Of a DNA stretch of 64,000 nt, positions 9,000 to 21,313 are shown piece after piece. Below the pieces are notes generated by a model. That model was not told where the DNA came from and did not search any database. It saw nothing but the letters and a program-made list of their open reading frames with translations. The number at the start of each line of letters is the position of its first letter. Positions within the stretch are counted from its first letter, which is position 1. This stretch comes from Pyricularia pennisetigena (Eukaryota; Ascomycota; Sordariomycetes; Magnaporthales; Pyriculariaceae), in NCBI RefSeq assembly GCF_004337985.1, contig NC_043743.1, forward strand, positions 3,798,580 through 3,862,579, in the 5' to 3' direction. A program made the position numbers and the translations under genes.

Positions 9000-10580
9000 T
9001 TACTCTGACTCTTGTCCCAATGACAAATTTGGCTTCCTCAGGATCTTTATAAACCCAACCCAGAGCGCAATAGATACCATGGGGAAGATACCCATAACAT
9101 AAAGGGCAATGTTGTACCCCTTCTCCTGTGCAATCCAGCCAGCCAGCACAGGCGACAGCGACGCCCCGACGCCCTGGCAGGTCATAACGGCGCCAAGTCC
9201 GACGTTCACCCTCCCAGAGTGACTCAACAGCTGCGCAACGCTTCCTGGTGTGGCGACGCTCTGCAGCCCCGCCCCGATGCCGTCCAGCACCTGGACGGGC
9301 CACACGCCCCACGACTCTATAAAGGTGCCCGCCAGCACGGTGCGCACCGGCAGCGAGCAAAAGGCCACCAGGAGTATGGGCCAATACCCAACGCCACGGA
9401 TGACAGCGAGCCGCGATGCCGCCAGTGCCATGATCACCATGGTTCCCTGGGCCACTACCACGGTGACGCCTGTGAAGGATGCCGGTTCCGCCTTCTCGGC
9501 GGCCACCACGGCCTGCCCGTAGAGCGGCAGCACTGCTGCGTTGCCAAGGTGAAACGCCAGCAGCGCCGCCCCTAGCACGAGTAGCTCCTTGCACTGAATC
9601 AGCATCTTCCACGCCCTTGCACGCTCTTCTTCCTCTTGTGGTGGCTGATCCTGCTGCTGCGGGTGATCCTGTTGGCCGATCGCGGCCGTCTGGCCACCTC
9701 TTCGCGTGTTGGTCTTCTCCAATCCCCTAGCCGCTTGGTGATCAACGGCTTTCGCCGGGATGATGGCAATGGACACGAGCGTCACGACGCCAAACGCCCA
9801 TGAGAGGTAGAAAACGGCGCGCATCCCATATTTGTGACCCAGGATGGCCCCAAGACCGGCCTCTGTCATGTTACCTGCGTGATTTACGGCCTGTATGCGG
9901 CCGTTCAGGGTGTGAAACCCCTTCTGACGCGCCACCCCGAGCGTCAGCGCCACCATAACGGGCATCAAGGCCACGCCGGCGGAGGCGACGATGACCTGCG
10001 CAACGAAGACGAGCTCCTTGGCGGACGGCGAGAGAAAAATCAGCACATTGGCCCCCATGCAGATTATGGTAGACGCCGCGGCGAGCGACCGCTTATACTT
10101 CGTCGCGTCGATGAGTGCCCCCATCGGTGCCGTCAAAAACATGGCCACGACGCCGCCCGTCGTCGACACGGTGCCGATAAGCCCCGGGCCCCAGCCGTGC
10201 TCTTGTAGGAACACGCCCAAGAATGGGCCCAGGCCCGCCGAGACGTCGGCAATGAAGAAGGCTAGCGAGAGGAGCGCCCACGTAGCCCGCGTCGTTCCCC
10301 GGTCCGGCACGGCCGGGACTGTTGAGGGCTGTGGCTCTGGGACATTGATGAGGGCTGTCGCCGGGTCGCTGTTGATGGTGGTAGTGGCAGTGGGGGTGAT
10401 TCCGTCTTGTGTTTCAGTGGCTGCTTTATAGTCTTCCGGTTTACTCTCTGTTGTCTTTTCCTTCTCTGTTGTTTGAGGACCATCCAAGACTTGCTTCCCT
10501 TTTTCCTTGACGGGGGGCTCTATAGCGTCCGGATCTGGAGTCACCATCCCGTCCGTGCTGGTTTGTGAGGGCGATGCCAT
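9000..10580 (-). CDS. Major facilitator superfamily transporter
   Basis: 526 residues from the ATG at 10578-10580 (MASPSQTSTDG). The frame could be read from an ATG 15 codons upstream, but that adds an unusual hydrophobic leader. A ~95-residue polar Pro/Thr/Lys N-tail precedes about twelve membrane segments in two halves separated by a polar loop (Gln/Arg-rich, QQDHPQQQDQPPQEEEER). The loop between helices 2 and 3 has the MFS-type GALIDATKYKR, a variant of the D-R-K/R motif, and N-terminal helices show GLGPFLGVFLQEHGWGPGLIG. The substrate cannot be told; similar fungal proteins are annotated as general multidrug or small-molecule MFS carriers. No biosynthetic neighbours point to a metabolite. 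Confidence 0.85.
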   Translation of the reverse strand: MASPSQTSTDGMVTPDPDAIEPPVKEKGKQVLDGPQTTEKEKTTESKPEDYKAATETQDGITPTATTTINSDPATALINVPEPQPSTVPAVPDRGTTRATWALLSLAFFIADVSAGLGPFLGVFLQEHGWGPGLIGTVSTTGGVVAMFLTAPMGALIDATKYKRSLAAASTIICMGANVLIFLSPSAKELVFVAQVIVASAGVALMPVMVALTLGVARQKGFHTLNGRIQAVNHAGNMTEAGLGAILGHKYGMRAVFYLSWAFGVVTLVSIAIIPAKAVDHQAARGLEKTNTRRGGQTAAIGQQDHPQQQDQPPQEEEERARAWKMLIQCKELLVLGAALLAFHLGNAAVLPLYGQAVVAAEKAEPASFTGVTVVVAQGTMVIMALAASRLAVIRGVGYWPILLVAFCSLPVRTVLAGTFIESWGVWPVQVLDGIGAGLQSVATPGSVAQLLSHSGRVNVGLGAVMTCQGVGASLSPVLAGWIAQEKGYNIALYVMGIFPMVSIALWVGFIKILRKPNLSLGQESE

Positions 10581-12047
10581 CTTCCCTCTAAAGAAAAAAC
10601 CGAGATAGAAGAAGAGATCTATCAAAAGTAGATGGGGAAATACTTGTCAGATTGGGACGGTTCTGCTTCTTTCCTCAGAGTAGTCCCCCTCCAACAAAGT
10701 ACGGGGTAAATGCAAATTCATATGTGGAGTTGAAACCATGGGAGGGGAGACGGAAGTGAAGGAACAGAGAAAAAAAAAAAAAAAAAAGGCCGTAGAGTAA
10801 GTTAAGGTAGGTTAGTAGGTTTACCGATAAATCACCTCTCTCTGTGTCCCTCCCTCAAAAAGCTCCCCCTGCATTGACTCGTTTTCCATCCCAACATGCA
10901 AGAAAAAAAAGGCGAAAAAAAAAAGAGCAGACGAAGATGACTGGGACTAATTACCGATCTGTGCCGACTGAATCTGTTTGCTATCTCCCTATCTCTCACT
11001 CTCATCTCTCATCTCTCTTCTCTCATCTCTCTTCTCTCTCTCCAAGGAAAACAAAGTGCTCGAGCCTCCCCCCACAAGGCGATGCCTCCAACTCATCTGA
11101 ACTTCTTTATCTTATCCTCCGGGCCTGCCCTAGCCGATCATTTTCCGAGTTTTTTTTTTTTTTTTTTGTCATGTCTCGCTCCCTGGATGGATTGTTCAAA
11201 TGCTTTTAAGGGGCTACGTTTATCACGGGGGGTTTCCTGAAGGGGATCAAGGGATAGGGAGGTTGGGAGAGCGAGAGAGAAAGGGAGAGAAGAAGAAGAA
11301 GAAGAAAAAAAGAAGAGCTTATATATATCCAAACCCAAGCAACCGACAATGACGCAGTTGCAAATGTAGGGACTTGTACTGACAGCCAGGCAAAGACAAC
11401 AGACAACGTCGATACAGACGACATCCATGCAGACCGGGACAGCCCGCAAGGCGTACGTGGGGAGAGCAACACGGCACAAGCCTTGGCGCCGAGTAGTCCT
11501 GCGACGAAATATAAACCATATCTTGCGTTTTTTTCCCATTCAACACATGCAAAAAAGCTCTATATAGCTCGGCTACAGACCAGCTGACAGAACATTGCCA
11601 CAAGGAAAAAAAAAAAAAGTTTGCTGAACACCCAGCAACACTCCAAGCCACGCCTAGCGAAGCAAAATATATTCCAAATTTCCCCGGTCCAACTGTCTCC
11701 AGAAACCCATCGACAGAATTATGCAACTATTCCCATGCAAATATACCCTTTTGAATCTTCAGGGTTCCCTTCCTCCCCTTCCCTCGAAATGCGAATGCAG
11801 TGATTGGTATCTTTGAAAAATCCGATCCGACCAAGCCCCCCTGTGTGGCAAAATCAAGCAAGAGTAAAGATAGAAAATAGAAACAAAAAAAAAAAAAGAA
11901 GAAAGACGGAAGCAAGGGACTACTTGCTAACCATTTGTAAAAACTCCAATAAACGCCGTGTATTTGATACAAGTTTGTTGTCGAGGTGATATTATCATGA
12001 CCGAAAAAATTAAGGTTCAGGACGCTGTCCCTATTTCAAGTCGGCAA
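10581..12047. other. Intergenic: MFS gene upstream region and LYAR-type gene 3' side
   Basis: No gene supported. Contains poly(A) at 10770-10787, a TCTC pyrimidine tract at 10980-11043, a T17-type run near 11151-11167 and further A/G-rich tracts at 11280-11315 and 11885-11905. Short frames here are driven by these low-complexity runs. Confidence 0.6.
10980..11043 (+). repeat. Pyrimidine (TCTC/CATCTCT) microsatellite
   Basis: Imperfect repeats of CTCATCTCT over about 64 bases, 400 bp upstream of the MFS start. Long CT tracts of this kind are common in fungal promoters and 5' UTRs; a role here is not shown. Confidence 0.7.
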
Positions 12048-14021
12048 TTAGACACAGAAGAGCACAACCTCGCCACGGTCGTTTTTACGCAGGCGTAGAG
12101 ACCGCCAGAGCTCCTTCTCTTCCATGAGCTTGCCAAGGCTGGATCCGGACTCGCTGCGCTCGCGATGGTAGCGCTTGAGGGCCTTATTCATGCTCAGTCC
12201 ACGCTCGCTGTCTGGGCCCTTGTTGACAAGACTCAGGAGGTGGTCGGCGGGGCTCTGATGCTTGTTGAAGACGACCATGGTCTTGCCGTCGCCATCCTTG
12301 CTGCTGTCCTTGGAACCGGGCCTGTACTCGATAAGGTTCTTGGGCTTTTCAGCGTCGGAGGAGCTTCTGCGGTGCTCCGACTTGTGCTTGGACGACTTCT
12401 TGGCCGATGGCGAACCATGCTTACGCTTCTTGGTCTTGGCAGGCTTGCTGCTCGTTAGCATCGAGATCAGATTGTTTCCGATGCTTTCCACTCGGTTTCT
12501 GCCATGCTTTGAGTGGCGCGATTTCTTCAACGGACTGGCTGGTGTCTCGGCAGCGTCGGCCGAGTCTCCGGGAGAGGGAGGGAAGACAGACGGCCCACGC
12601 ATCAGACCCTTGAGGCCACCAGTGAGGCCCGAGTGCAGGACGGGTGGCGCATCTGTCATGATGGCATCGCGAGTGTCGACGTGCAGACGCTTGCGCTTCT
12701 TGTCCTTGTTGCCTGGGGTTTCTAACGACCCGAATTTAACCAGCTCTCCATCCTTTGCGATCTCCTTGTCGTCGACTGCTGGGGCTGAATCGTACTGGAA
12801 TCGTACCAGTTGTGTGCTTTCACTGGCTGGCTCTTGAATGCCGGCCTCAGCCCTGAGGTCAGAATGCGATGCCTTGGGCGTGGGGTTGCCGACGAGGAAG
12901 TCGAAAACGTTGGGGTGTTGATCCATGGCTGACGGAGGCGTTGGCGCCTCGGGCATAGGTCCTCTCCTGGGTCTGACATCGTCCACATCATCGTTGAAGG
13001 CTTCGTAGTCATCGTTCTCCTCGGGTGCATCCTCGACATAAGCGACGTGTGCCATGTCTTTCGGTGGTTCGGGCGCCGCAGGCGTCTGGTCCTCGAATTG
13101 GTTGTTTTGCTGGTTGCGTTTTGGCGGCTTGGGCTTGTAGAGGGCACCTTGGTACTTTTGCTCCTCTGAGATGCAGCTCTATTTTGGCGCGTCAGCTCAC
13201 TACACATGGTAACACTCGATGTGACCCTCGCGACCCAATGCTTACCGTGTGGCTGCGATAGTCTGTTCCGTAAAAGTAGGTCATGCAATCGATGCAGGTG
13301 AATGTTGCGCCGTGGCAGCGTGATCGGTGCGGATCGAGCTTCTTCTTGGTCAAAACATCACCACAGTTCTATGTGGTTGACAAGACAGTTGTTAGACGAG
13401 GTGGCGAGGGAAAGACGGTGATAGGGGCGAGTCCCTTTTACAGGCAAAGGGGAAATGGATTGGGTAAGTAGGAGAAAGGAGGGAGGGTGTCTCGTGGTTT
13501 GGTCTATGATGGGTATATTGGTTCATGCTACAAGCGTGAGGTATGGTATAACAGACACAATAACAAGACAAATGAGAGCAGCAGGGCAAGACGCAATTCT
13601 GGGGTTGACTGATGGGAAACGGGAGGGGTGTTTGAGGCAAAGAAGTTGGGCAGTCGATCAGCGTGTGGTGTGCCCACACGGGAGTGTGATGTCAGGAATC
13701 CGAGGGCCAAAGGGAGGGAGGGGGTGTGCACGTAAGGATGAATGATGGATGGTTGGATATGGGAACAGAGAGTGTGGGGCAAGGGGCAGAGGAGAAAATG
13801 CGTGTGGCCTTGGACGCAGGGGTCTTTGTTGGTAACTCGCGACGGGCGCAACAGAGGCGCTCAAGGCGCGCTGGGCATCAAAAATAGAGCGGATCGGGAT
13901 CGGGGATCAAGTGCCTGATAGTAGTAACGGCGTCTGATTTTTTTTTTTTCTCTTTGCACTTTGCTCCTAGGCTTGGACGAAAGAGACGGAATGGACCTAC
14001 CTCACAGGAGAAAGAAACCAT
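12048..14021 (-). CDS. LYAR-type C2HC zinc-finger nucleolar protein
   Basis: Exons 14001-14021, 13246-13368 and 12048-13178 give 424 residues. Exon 1 codes for only MVSFSCE. Exon 2 holds the zinc-finger core (NCGDVLTKKKLDPHRSRCH, then FTCIDCMTYFYGTDYRSHT), and exon 3 continues SCISEEQKYQGALYKPK. This is the conserved LYAR signature, with paired CxxC/HxxxC-like ligands. Family members are nucleolar and linked to pre-rRNA processing or growth control. The remainder is disordered, with Ser/Lys-rich nuclear-localisation-like runs (KKRKRLH, KTKKRKHGS) and a conserved-looking C-terminal end (KELWRSLRLRKNDRGEVVLF). Intron 1 is long (632 bp) for a fungal gene; intron 2 is 67 bp. Splice sites GTAGGT/CATAG and GTAAGC/AATAG keep frame. 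Confidence 0.85.
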
Positions 14022-17000
14022 GTTGGGCGAAGGCGATTGCTGTAGACAGATGCGCTGGCTTTGCTCGGTACCTAGTCAGGATAGACAAGACACGCAGTAG
14101 GTACGTCAGGTCGCAAGGTTTGAGCTTTTGATTGGCGTTTCAATGTCGGGGCTGCCAAAATGCGGGCCGTTGTTTGTCTGGGACGAGCCTGTCGCAACGA
14201 TGGCAAACAGCTTCAAAGTTTGTTTGGAAAGCAGGAAATAAGAAGTGAGGCGAAAAATTCGGGGAGATCGTAGACAATGGTATCGCAGCTTGCCCAGATA
14301 ATAAAAACAACTTTTTGGATCCGACGTCGGCGCGCGCAAAGAGAGGTCGGCAGTTGGCGCAAGAAGCTATGTCAAGCAAGGTAGCTAAGGTAGCTAAGGT
14401 AGCTTCCCGGTACGGGATTGCTTGTTGTAGTCAGGCGTGGTAAGTCGTCGAACGAGTTGCGATTGGCGATCGGGATTGTATATATCAAGCGAGTACCCAG
14501 TAAGTACAGGAATGAACCCTAACTGTAAGCTGAGGGGCAACTGGCTTGCTGGTTCGTAAGCGAAGGTGGCTTTCTTGTAGTCGAAAGGTTCAAGTATCAA
14601 AGTGGGTGGGCTGTGCGCAAGATGGCACGGATCCTGAGAGCTCGACAAGACCAGGCAGAGACTTGGAACTCTAGATACGGCCTAGTCCAACTGAGAAGAA
14701 GCCCGGGGTTGTGGTTTCGGACCTGGGGGGTTCGGTTGTGGGAAGTGCGAAAGAGGAACAGGCCGGAGAGACGGACACAAGTCTATCGATTAAAGTGCAT
14801 GCAGTAGGATGAGCTGACAAGTGGTTCATCTATTGTGATCTGATCAAGTTTTGATGTGAAGAGATTATGGGGTGGAAAGGGTTCAGGAGAAAATAAACAA
14901 ACAAATAAAAAATAATAAAAAATAAAAATCAGATAGGAATGGAAATTTTGGGTAGCCCGATGGGTTGGGTCGGCGCTCTTTTTTCTAGGCACAGTACACA
15001 ACAAAACTTGAGTGGACAGCGCCCTTGTCTGGTCGCTGTGCGGGTGCCCAAAAAAAGAACAAAAAAATTTCTGGGCCCCCAGACTAAACTTCTTTTATGC
15101 AAGTAATGGAAAGCAAAGCCGCCTAACGAGTAATTATATGGGGCAGACAATCAAGTCATTGACAGCAGGGAGTGAAAGAATTGACATTGAATGGTATGAA
15201 TGTTTTTCCTGCTGTTATTTTTTTCAGCTTGTACAATGGATGCTCGCTCTGATCACTACGGTAATCTTTGCCCATTGCAACAGTCAATGGAAAACGACTA
15301 CAATAAATGAAAAAAAAAAAAAAAAAAAAAGTGACGCGTTTCAGCTGCTTCAATCGGGCGCGGACCGCTGTCGATTGGTCCCGCGACCATATTCGGCACG
15401 AACATTTCTTTCGGCGCCGAGTCTTGCCTTGGGGGACCAAGGGACCAAGAGTGGGTAGGAGCAAGTGGCAGAGTGCGTAGACTAAAAAAAAAAAAAGAGC
15501 TTGATGGAGACTGAAAACTAGGCGAGTGAGCTCCTATAATCGCGTTATTGGTAACAGGCGGGCCATCTGACACGACGCCGGCGTGTGTGATTGGCCGACC
15601 GATGGACTGTCTCAATTTACGTAGCTTGAGGAACCAGATCATATCTATTGTATATTTTGGCGATATGGAAACTCCCTGGGGTGGAAACAGCCCCTTGGTT
15701 CATGGAAAGAAAGTCAATTTGCTCCCATTGGTACTTGGCGTTTGGCGCGCGCGCCTCCATTTTCGTTCCATTCCATCCCAAACAAAGCTTCCTTCCTCGC
15801 GAGGTTACTTTGCAACAACCCCTGACTATCATCCCCATGCAGTACTAAGTGCAATCAGTTGTCTTCTATTTTTCATGCTACGTTTATGCTGACTTATGTA
15901 CCTTGGGAGTGCGTGCGTCTAACTGCCTGCATCTTGCATCGCCTGGCGTTGTTGGGTGGATGTGAACCTGCAGGAGATGTTCACACTAAGAACATCAACT
16001 ATATCACCTTGCCTGTCCACCTATTGTTTGTCTTGCTTTAGACGCATAACATGCACAAACGCCTTTTTTTTTTCCTGCCAAAAGGAACCGATGCCTACAA
16101 AAGACAAACATCTGACACATTTGCTTCAGGCCGGTCGCTCGACATTCTATCTCGGGCGAGCTTCTCTGGGACCCCCTTTCTTGGCTTAATCCTGTTTCAG
16201 AATCTTCTTGGACCGGCTACCCTTTCCTGATCCGCCTGAATGGGAATGGAATCTCTAAGTGGGCTGACAAGGTCTTGTAAGACCCAATTCGGCAACAATC
16301 CGGAGATCAAAACGCGGGCTTCCCGAAGTGGCCGTGGTCAGAGGCTTTGTTCCCTTTTTTTTTATTCGATATAACGAGGCCATTCCATAACCAAAAAAAA
16401 AGTCCAAGGTGCTCTAATTCATGTAGACATGCGTAGGGGGCGGAATGCTCGTCATCCTGGGCTGCGTCCAGATGCGCGAGGCTTAAGCGCCGGCTTTGAG
16501 ATGGGGTTCTTCTTGGGGTCAACCATAACTGCATCCTCTATTCGCTGAGAATTCAATTGGCCCTGTTCGCAATTGGATGTGGTCATCATCGCCACGAAAC
16601 TGTGCCTCTTGAGCTGATCAGTATTAAGTCGACTTGGCGTCAGGATGCGGCGTTGGGCGCGGTTGTCGCGGTAGATAAAGTATGCAGCCATACGAGAGAC
16701 TTCCCTCAGCTCTGAATTGGGTGATAATAATAATCCATCTCGATTATTTCCAGAATAGGCCCGCGGCCGCCTGCCTAGGGAGAGACGGCGACGGACCATT
16801 GCATTCAACCATAGAACCATGCTAGAGTCTATATATAGGCCGGTCTATTTTCCAAATACATATGCTCCGCTCCTGCTGAGATAGGGCCCTCCAGCCCAGG
16901 ATATGCTTGATGCACGTAGAGAAACGTCATGCTTCTGCCATTGCGATTCGCAGGCTAATTACAGCAGAACTAGGTGCAGGCTGCTTCGGGGTGCAGAGGC

Positions 17001-18664
17001 TTTTGGAGTCCCGACTTTAAAATCTGCACTGTAGAAATGGCAAGTTTGTTGCATCGGAATAAGCAAGCCACACTGCAAGTACTCTGCTAGCCATGTCCGA
17101 GAACAATTCCTCCTTGGATCGCAGCATGATTCGTATTTCTTTGGTCTGCACTCTTGAATGGTTTCCGGGTTGACATGCTTCATTGCTAGTTAGACAGCAA
17201 CATGCGTTTTGCCCAATCCAGCTAGCCAACTCAAAGCTACTATTACTTGCCACCAACATGGTGGGTGGGAGGTTGACGTATGTTTTTGTTTTAGTTCTGA
17301 TCACCGAGAAAAATAGCGTCACGCAGCTCCGGTGTGGGTAGGTGCCAGCAACAAGAACACGACAGTTAGTTTAGCGTAGAATTAGGATTAATCCTTGCAG
17401 GTTTTGTTGATAAAGTCAAGTAAGTATATGAAAAACATATTGTTCGAACTTGGGTTGCTCCTATCGATTGTGCCAAATCGGCGTCTCTCTAGTCTAGACC
17501 TGGTCGTCAAACACTCACCTGACACATTACGCTTTTTATACAACACACGCACACACACACACACACGCACACAATCACATCGAGTGTTCAGTTGCAAGCC
17601 CCCTGATGATAATAAATGGTTATCATATAAGGGTATGCTCGCTCGTTCACAAAGTAAAACCTCGGCAACTACCTGTTCAAGGTGTTGTTCCGGTCAATTT
17701 TTACTTTGCGTTGCAGAGAGAGTGGATATCAACAAACATGACAAAAACAGCTGTGCGCAATATGCATTGCGTTTTTGTAACTTGTGGGATTCTTTGACGA
17801 TTGGATGAGGACCTGAATTTTTCAGATAAAAGTGGTTTTCTCCGTCCAACTCGTCGACAGAAATCTTCAACCGAGGCTCAGTTGTCGGGCAGTTCGATTG
17901 ATTTCTCCATTGCCAGCCTTCGCCCCCAACAAACAGTCTCTGGTCAAAATTCGGGGAATCGCCTTGACCTCCAATTGCCCCGCATGCTCGTCAGTCCCTA
18001 GTGGGGCGACAGGAGTTCAGACGACGTCCAACTCCAACCACATTTCATCATTCCGAGCTGCCGCAAACCCAAGGCGCGAGACACTCGTCAATCCCTGACC
18101 CGGACGAAGACCCAGCCAGACCCAGATTCAGACAAGCCAGACCCTATCGCGGTTGCTATTACTGTACCGTACGTGCTCCGTTTGGTAGGACCCTCCTGCC
18201 CTTGACCGCCGCATTCAAGATCTCAAAAGAGTCTGTAAGAAAAAGAAAGAAAAAAAAAAAAAAGAACGGCCGAGTCGGGTACCTATTTTCGGTGGGTCTA
18301 CTTTGTAGCCTAGGTTGTATTTGAACCACCACAGTCCATCTTCTCGAACTCAGAGCGTCAGTCATTTCTGCCTGTGCGGGAACCAGCAGGAGTGTCTGCT
18401 GTGTTTGCTTCCAGCAAGAGTACCACCTGCCCGGTCTGCTGGGACTCAACTTTGTTGTGTTCGGGCAGCAGCTTCCCGGCCGGGGACAGTACCCTGCCCA
18501 GCGTTCTTTTGATCTCGGCAAGGCGCATACTTGCCTTATCTAGGTAGCAAACGCCTCATAAAAACGCCCGTTCTATATTCCCCTCTCGCTCCTGGGTCCT
18601 CTTACCCCCTTCGCGTACGAGTGCGCTCGCCGCCTTACTCGTGGACTCTTCACGAATAAATACC
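14022..18664. other. 4.6-kb gene-poor stretch
   Basis: No gene supported on either strand. Contains short direct repeats of GGTAGCTAA near 14380-14402, poly(A) tracts at 15310-15330 and 15484-15496, a (CA)n microsatellite at 17541-17573 and poly(A) near 18249-18263. The longest frames (16452-16820 minus; 15012-15458 plus) have no recognisable domain and no splice-consistent extension that I could find. The last several hundred bases should hold the bem46 promoter. Confidence 0.5.
17541..17573 (+). repeat. (CA)n microsatellite
   Basis: ACACACGCACACACACACAC with a few G interruptions, in gene-free DNA. Confidence 0.85.
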
Positions 18665-19812
18665 ATGACGAGCTCTTCCTCCTCGCCCCCACCTACAAGC
18701 TTCCTGGAGCAGACCGTCTCGGTCATCTCCAGCGTGGCGGGCTACATGCGGCTTCCGGCCATGGCCTCGACCGGCGTTGCAGCCGTCCTGACGTCCCTGT
18801 TGTATTTCAAGCAAAAGTGAGCCGCAAACAGCCAGGCCCGAGATGAGAAAACGGTGGAAGATTGTCCCTCACACGGAACAAGACTGACATACACCCCATC
18901 GAGGGGTTCGCCATCACAGATCCTTGATCTATTCCTCGAACATGCCGCCAAACTCGCGCACCCAAGTCTCACGGCCTAGTCAATTCAACATCAAAGATTA
19001 CGAAGAGCTCATGATCCCGACGCCAGACGGCGAGAAACTCTCGGCCTTTTACATTCGCGGTTCCCGAAACGGACGCAACTCGAACGTCACCATTATCATG
19101 TTCCACGGCAACGCAGGCAACATTGGCCACCGGTTACCCATCGCAAGACATCTGGTGGAGCTCATGGGCTGCAACGTGTTCATGCTCGAATACCGTGGCT
19201 ATGGCTTGTCAACCGGCACTGCGGACGAGTCAGGACTCATGATTGACGCTCAGACCGGACTGGACTACCTCAGGGATCGCGCCGAGACGAGGAAACACCG
19301 GCTGGTGGTTTATGGACAAAGCCTCGGCGGTTCCGTGGCCATCCGGCTGGTGAGTAAGAATCAGGCTGCGGGGGACATCGTCGGCCTGATTCTGGAGAAT
19401 ACCTTCCTCAGCATGCGCAAACTCATCCCCTCCGTCATCCCGCCAACCAAGTACTTTGCTTTTCTCTGCCACCAAGTTTGGCCTTCCGATGCGACTATAC
19501 CCAATATCACCAAGGTGCCCATCCTGTTCCTGAGCGGGCAGCAGGATGAGATTGTTCCGTGAGTGCCACCTGCTAACTATATACCTATGCCAAACACTAC
19601 CTTGATTCTTTGCTAATGTTTTCCACGTAACACACAGCCCATCTCACATGCGCCAGCTCTATGAGCTCTCTGCGGCTCCGAATAAGATATGGAAACCATT
19701 ACCGAATGGAGATCACAACTCGAGTGTCTTGGAGGACGGGTATTTTGACGCCATCTCGGACTTTGTTGCCTCGGTTGCGTCAGAACCACCCCGCTTAAGT
19801 GAGAAGATATGA
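18665..19812 (+). CDS. bem46: BEM46/ABHD13-family alpha/beta hydrolase
   Basis: Exons 18665-18816, 18920-19558 and 19638-19812 give 321 residues (introns GTGAGC...CACAG and GTGAGT...CACAG, both phase 2). An N-terminal hydrophobic segment (STGVAAVLTSLLYF, ~residues 36-50) anchors it, fitting the ER/perinuclear location reported for Bem46. The hydrolase core has the HGNAGNIGHR oxyanion loop, the nucleophile elbow GQSLGG with Ser175, Asp260 in SGQQDEIVP, and His290 in NGDHNS, so the catalytic triad is complete. The substrate is unknown; Neurospora Bem46 has been linked to hyphal polarity and auxin-related metabolism. The second splice junction restores VPPSHMRQLYELS, typical of the family. Confidence 0.93.
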
Positions 19813-21313
19813 GGGAGCATTCCAATTAATCACGTCTACAACCCGGATCGAAGCATATACAAAGTCTTTTCGGCTTCCTTGGTGTTCAAACATGCGAAAT
19901 CCGTCTCCTCTCCGAACCATGATGCAACTTGGATCAGTTTGGTACCTTTGTCAAAAGGCCTTCAAGTCTGCCATCCCACCAAGGCAATAAGAGGTTTGGT
20001 GCTGACAAGAAATAGAACGATTGCGCCAGCCTCTCGGCCATTGGACACCGTGGACGCCAGATTTCATGTTCCTTTTTCTTTCGCTTACACTTTTCATTTC
20101 TTTGTCCTGTACTCATAACATCCTGAGATACCCCTCGTTTTCCTTGTTCTTAACTTCCCGGACTTTCAGGAGAGACAGAGAAAGGCTTGGGCTCTGTCTC
20201 TAGGTGTATCTGGCAAGTTTGCATGCTATGAATGGATTGGATTGGAATGTTTTCTTTTGTCTTGTTGGTTCTTTTGCTTTTTTTGTTTCTTTGTTTGCAA
20301 ATGCTCCAGCGCGCCCAGGCAAGTGACGAGTGAAATCATCGTCTTGTACTGGAAGCAACGCATGCATGGGGTGGACGGGGAGTGGAAAGTTTGCCAAGCG
20401 GTCGTTTACACGAGATTGGCGGTATCGGATCGGGGGGGAAACCTAGGTCTATGCGAAACATGATACGAAAACAATATGATTACATGACACCTATACGACG
20501 CCTGGGCTGAGAACATATGAGCTGTGTTTGGCCGGCCGAAGGCTGCACTTGCAAACAAATGCTTGCTGCTGAGATAAAAAGCAACGCAAACTACTCCCCC
20601 GTATGTCGAGCAGCTTTAGAATGGCATGGCAACCCGTGGAAATGGCTAGTAACAGCGCAGTCGGCGCTCAAATCCTATTCAGGTCTGCCGTCTGCAATGT
20701 GCATTTCCGTGGAAAGGCGGAGCGAGCTGTGGATCCGTGGGCCAAGATACTGAGTGAGCAGTGACTGACTCGATGTAAGACTAGACTACCTGGACGTCAC
20801 ATATCCTGGGATCACCTGAATAGAACAATACGGGTTTGTGCCAAATCTTGGAGCATATTCATAGCTCAAACACATTAGGTGGTGACTAAAAGCTATTCTT
20901 AGGCTTTTTCTCCATATAAACCAAGAAGGCCGAGTCCATTCGTCCAACAGGACGGGTTCGAGGCCGCGTTGTGCTCGTGTCCCTTCTTCTTCTCCTCCTT
21001 TTTTGTTTCTCCTCTCCCTATATACCCAAGAATTCCAATACAGTCCAGCGCTTCGTGGACCATTATATATACCAAGAGAAAAAAAAACCAGGGCTAGCCT
21101 CATATATAACATGAGGTAGAAAGAAAAGAAAAAAAAAAAAAACTTCGCTCCCAATAACCAATCAAAAAAAGGGTATCCAAACGCCATTATAAACAGAGGC
21201 GCTTTATGCAGAAGTAAACTATATACATCAGAAGAGAAATTAATAATAAAAAAATAGTAAAAAAAATCAAGTGTCTCATGATAACATTCAAACTGTCAGC
21301 GCAAATGCCATGC
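19813..21313. other. Intergenic stretch between convergent genes
   Basis: No gene supported. Presumably the 3' UTRs of bem46 and the GPI-protein gene plus spacer; A/T runs near 21080 and 21130. Confidence 0.55.

Noticed and set aside
10980..11043. CT-rich tract as a CRISPR-like or structured array
   Set aside because: Irregular dinucleotide/heptamer slippage without spacers; an ordinary microsatellite.
16452..16820. 122-codon minus-strand open frame
   Set aside because: Starts at a plausible Met but shows no domain, signal or splice-supported extension; kept only as a weak possibility.
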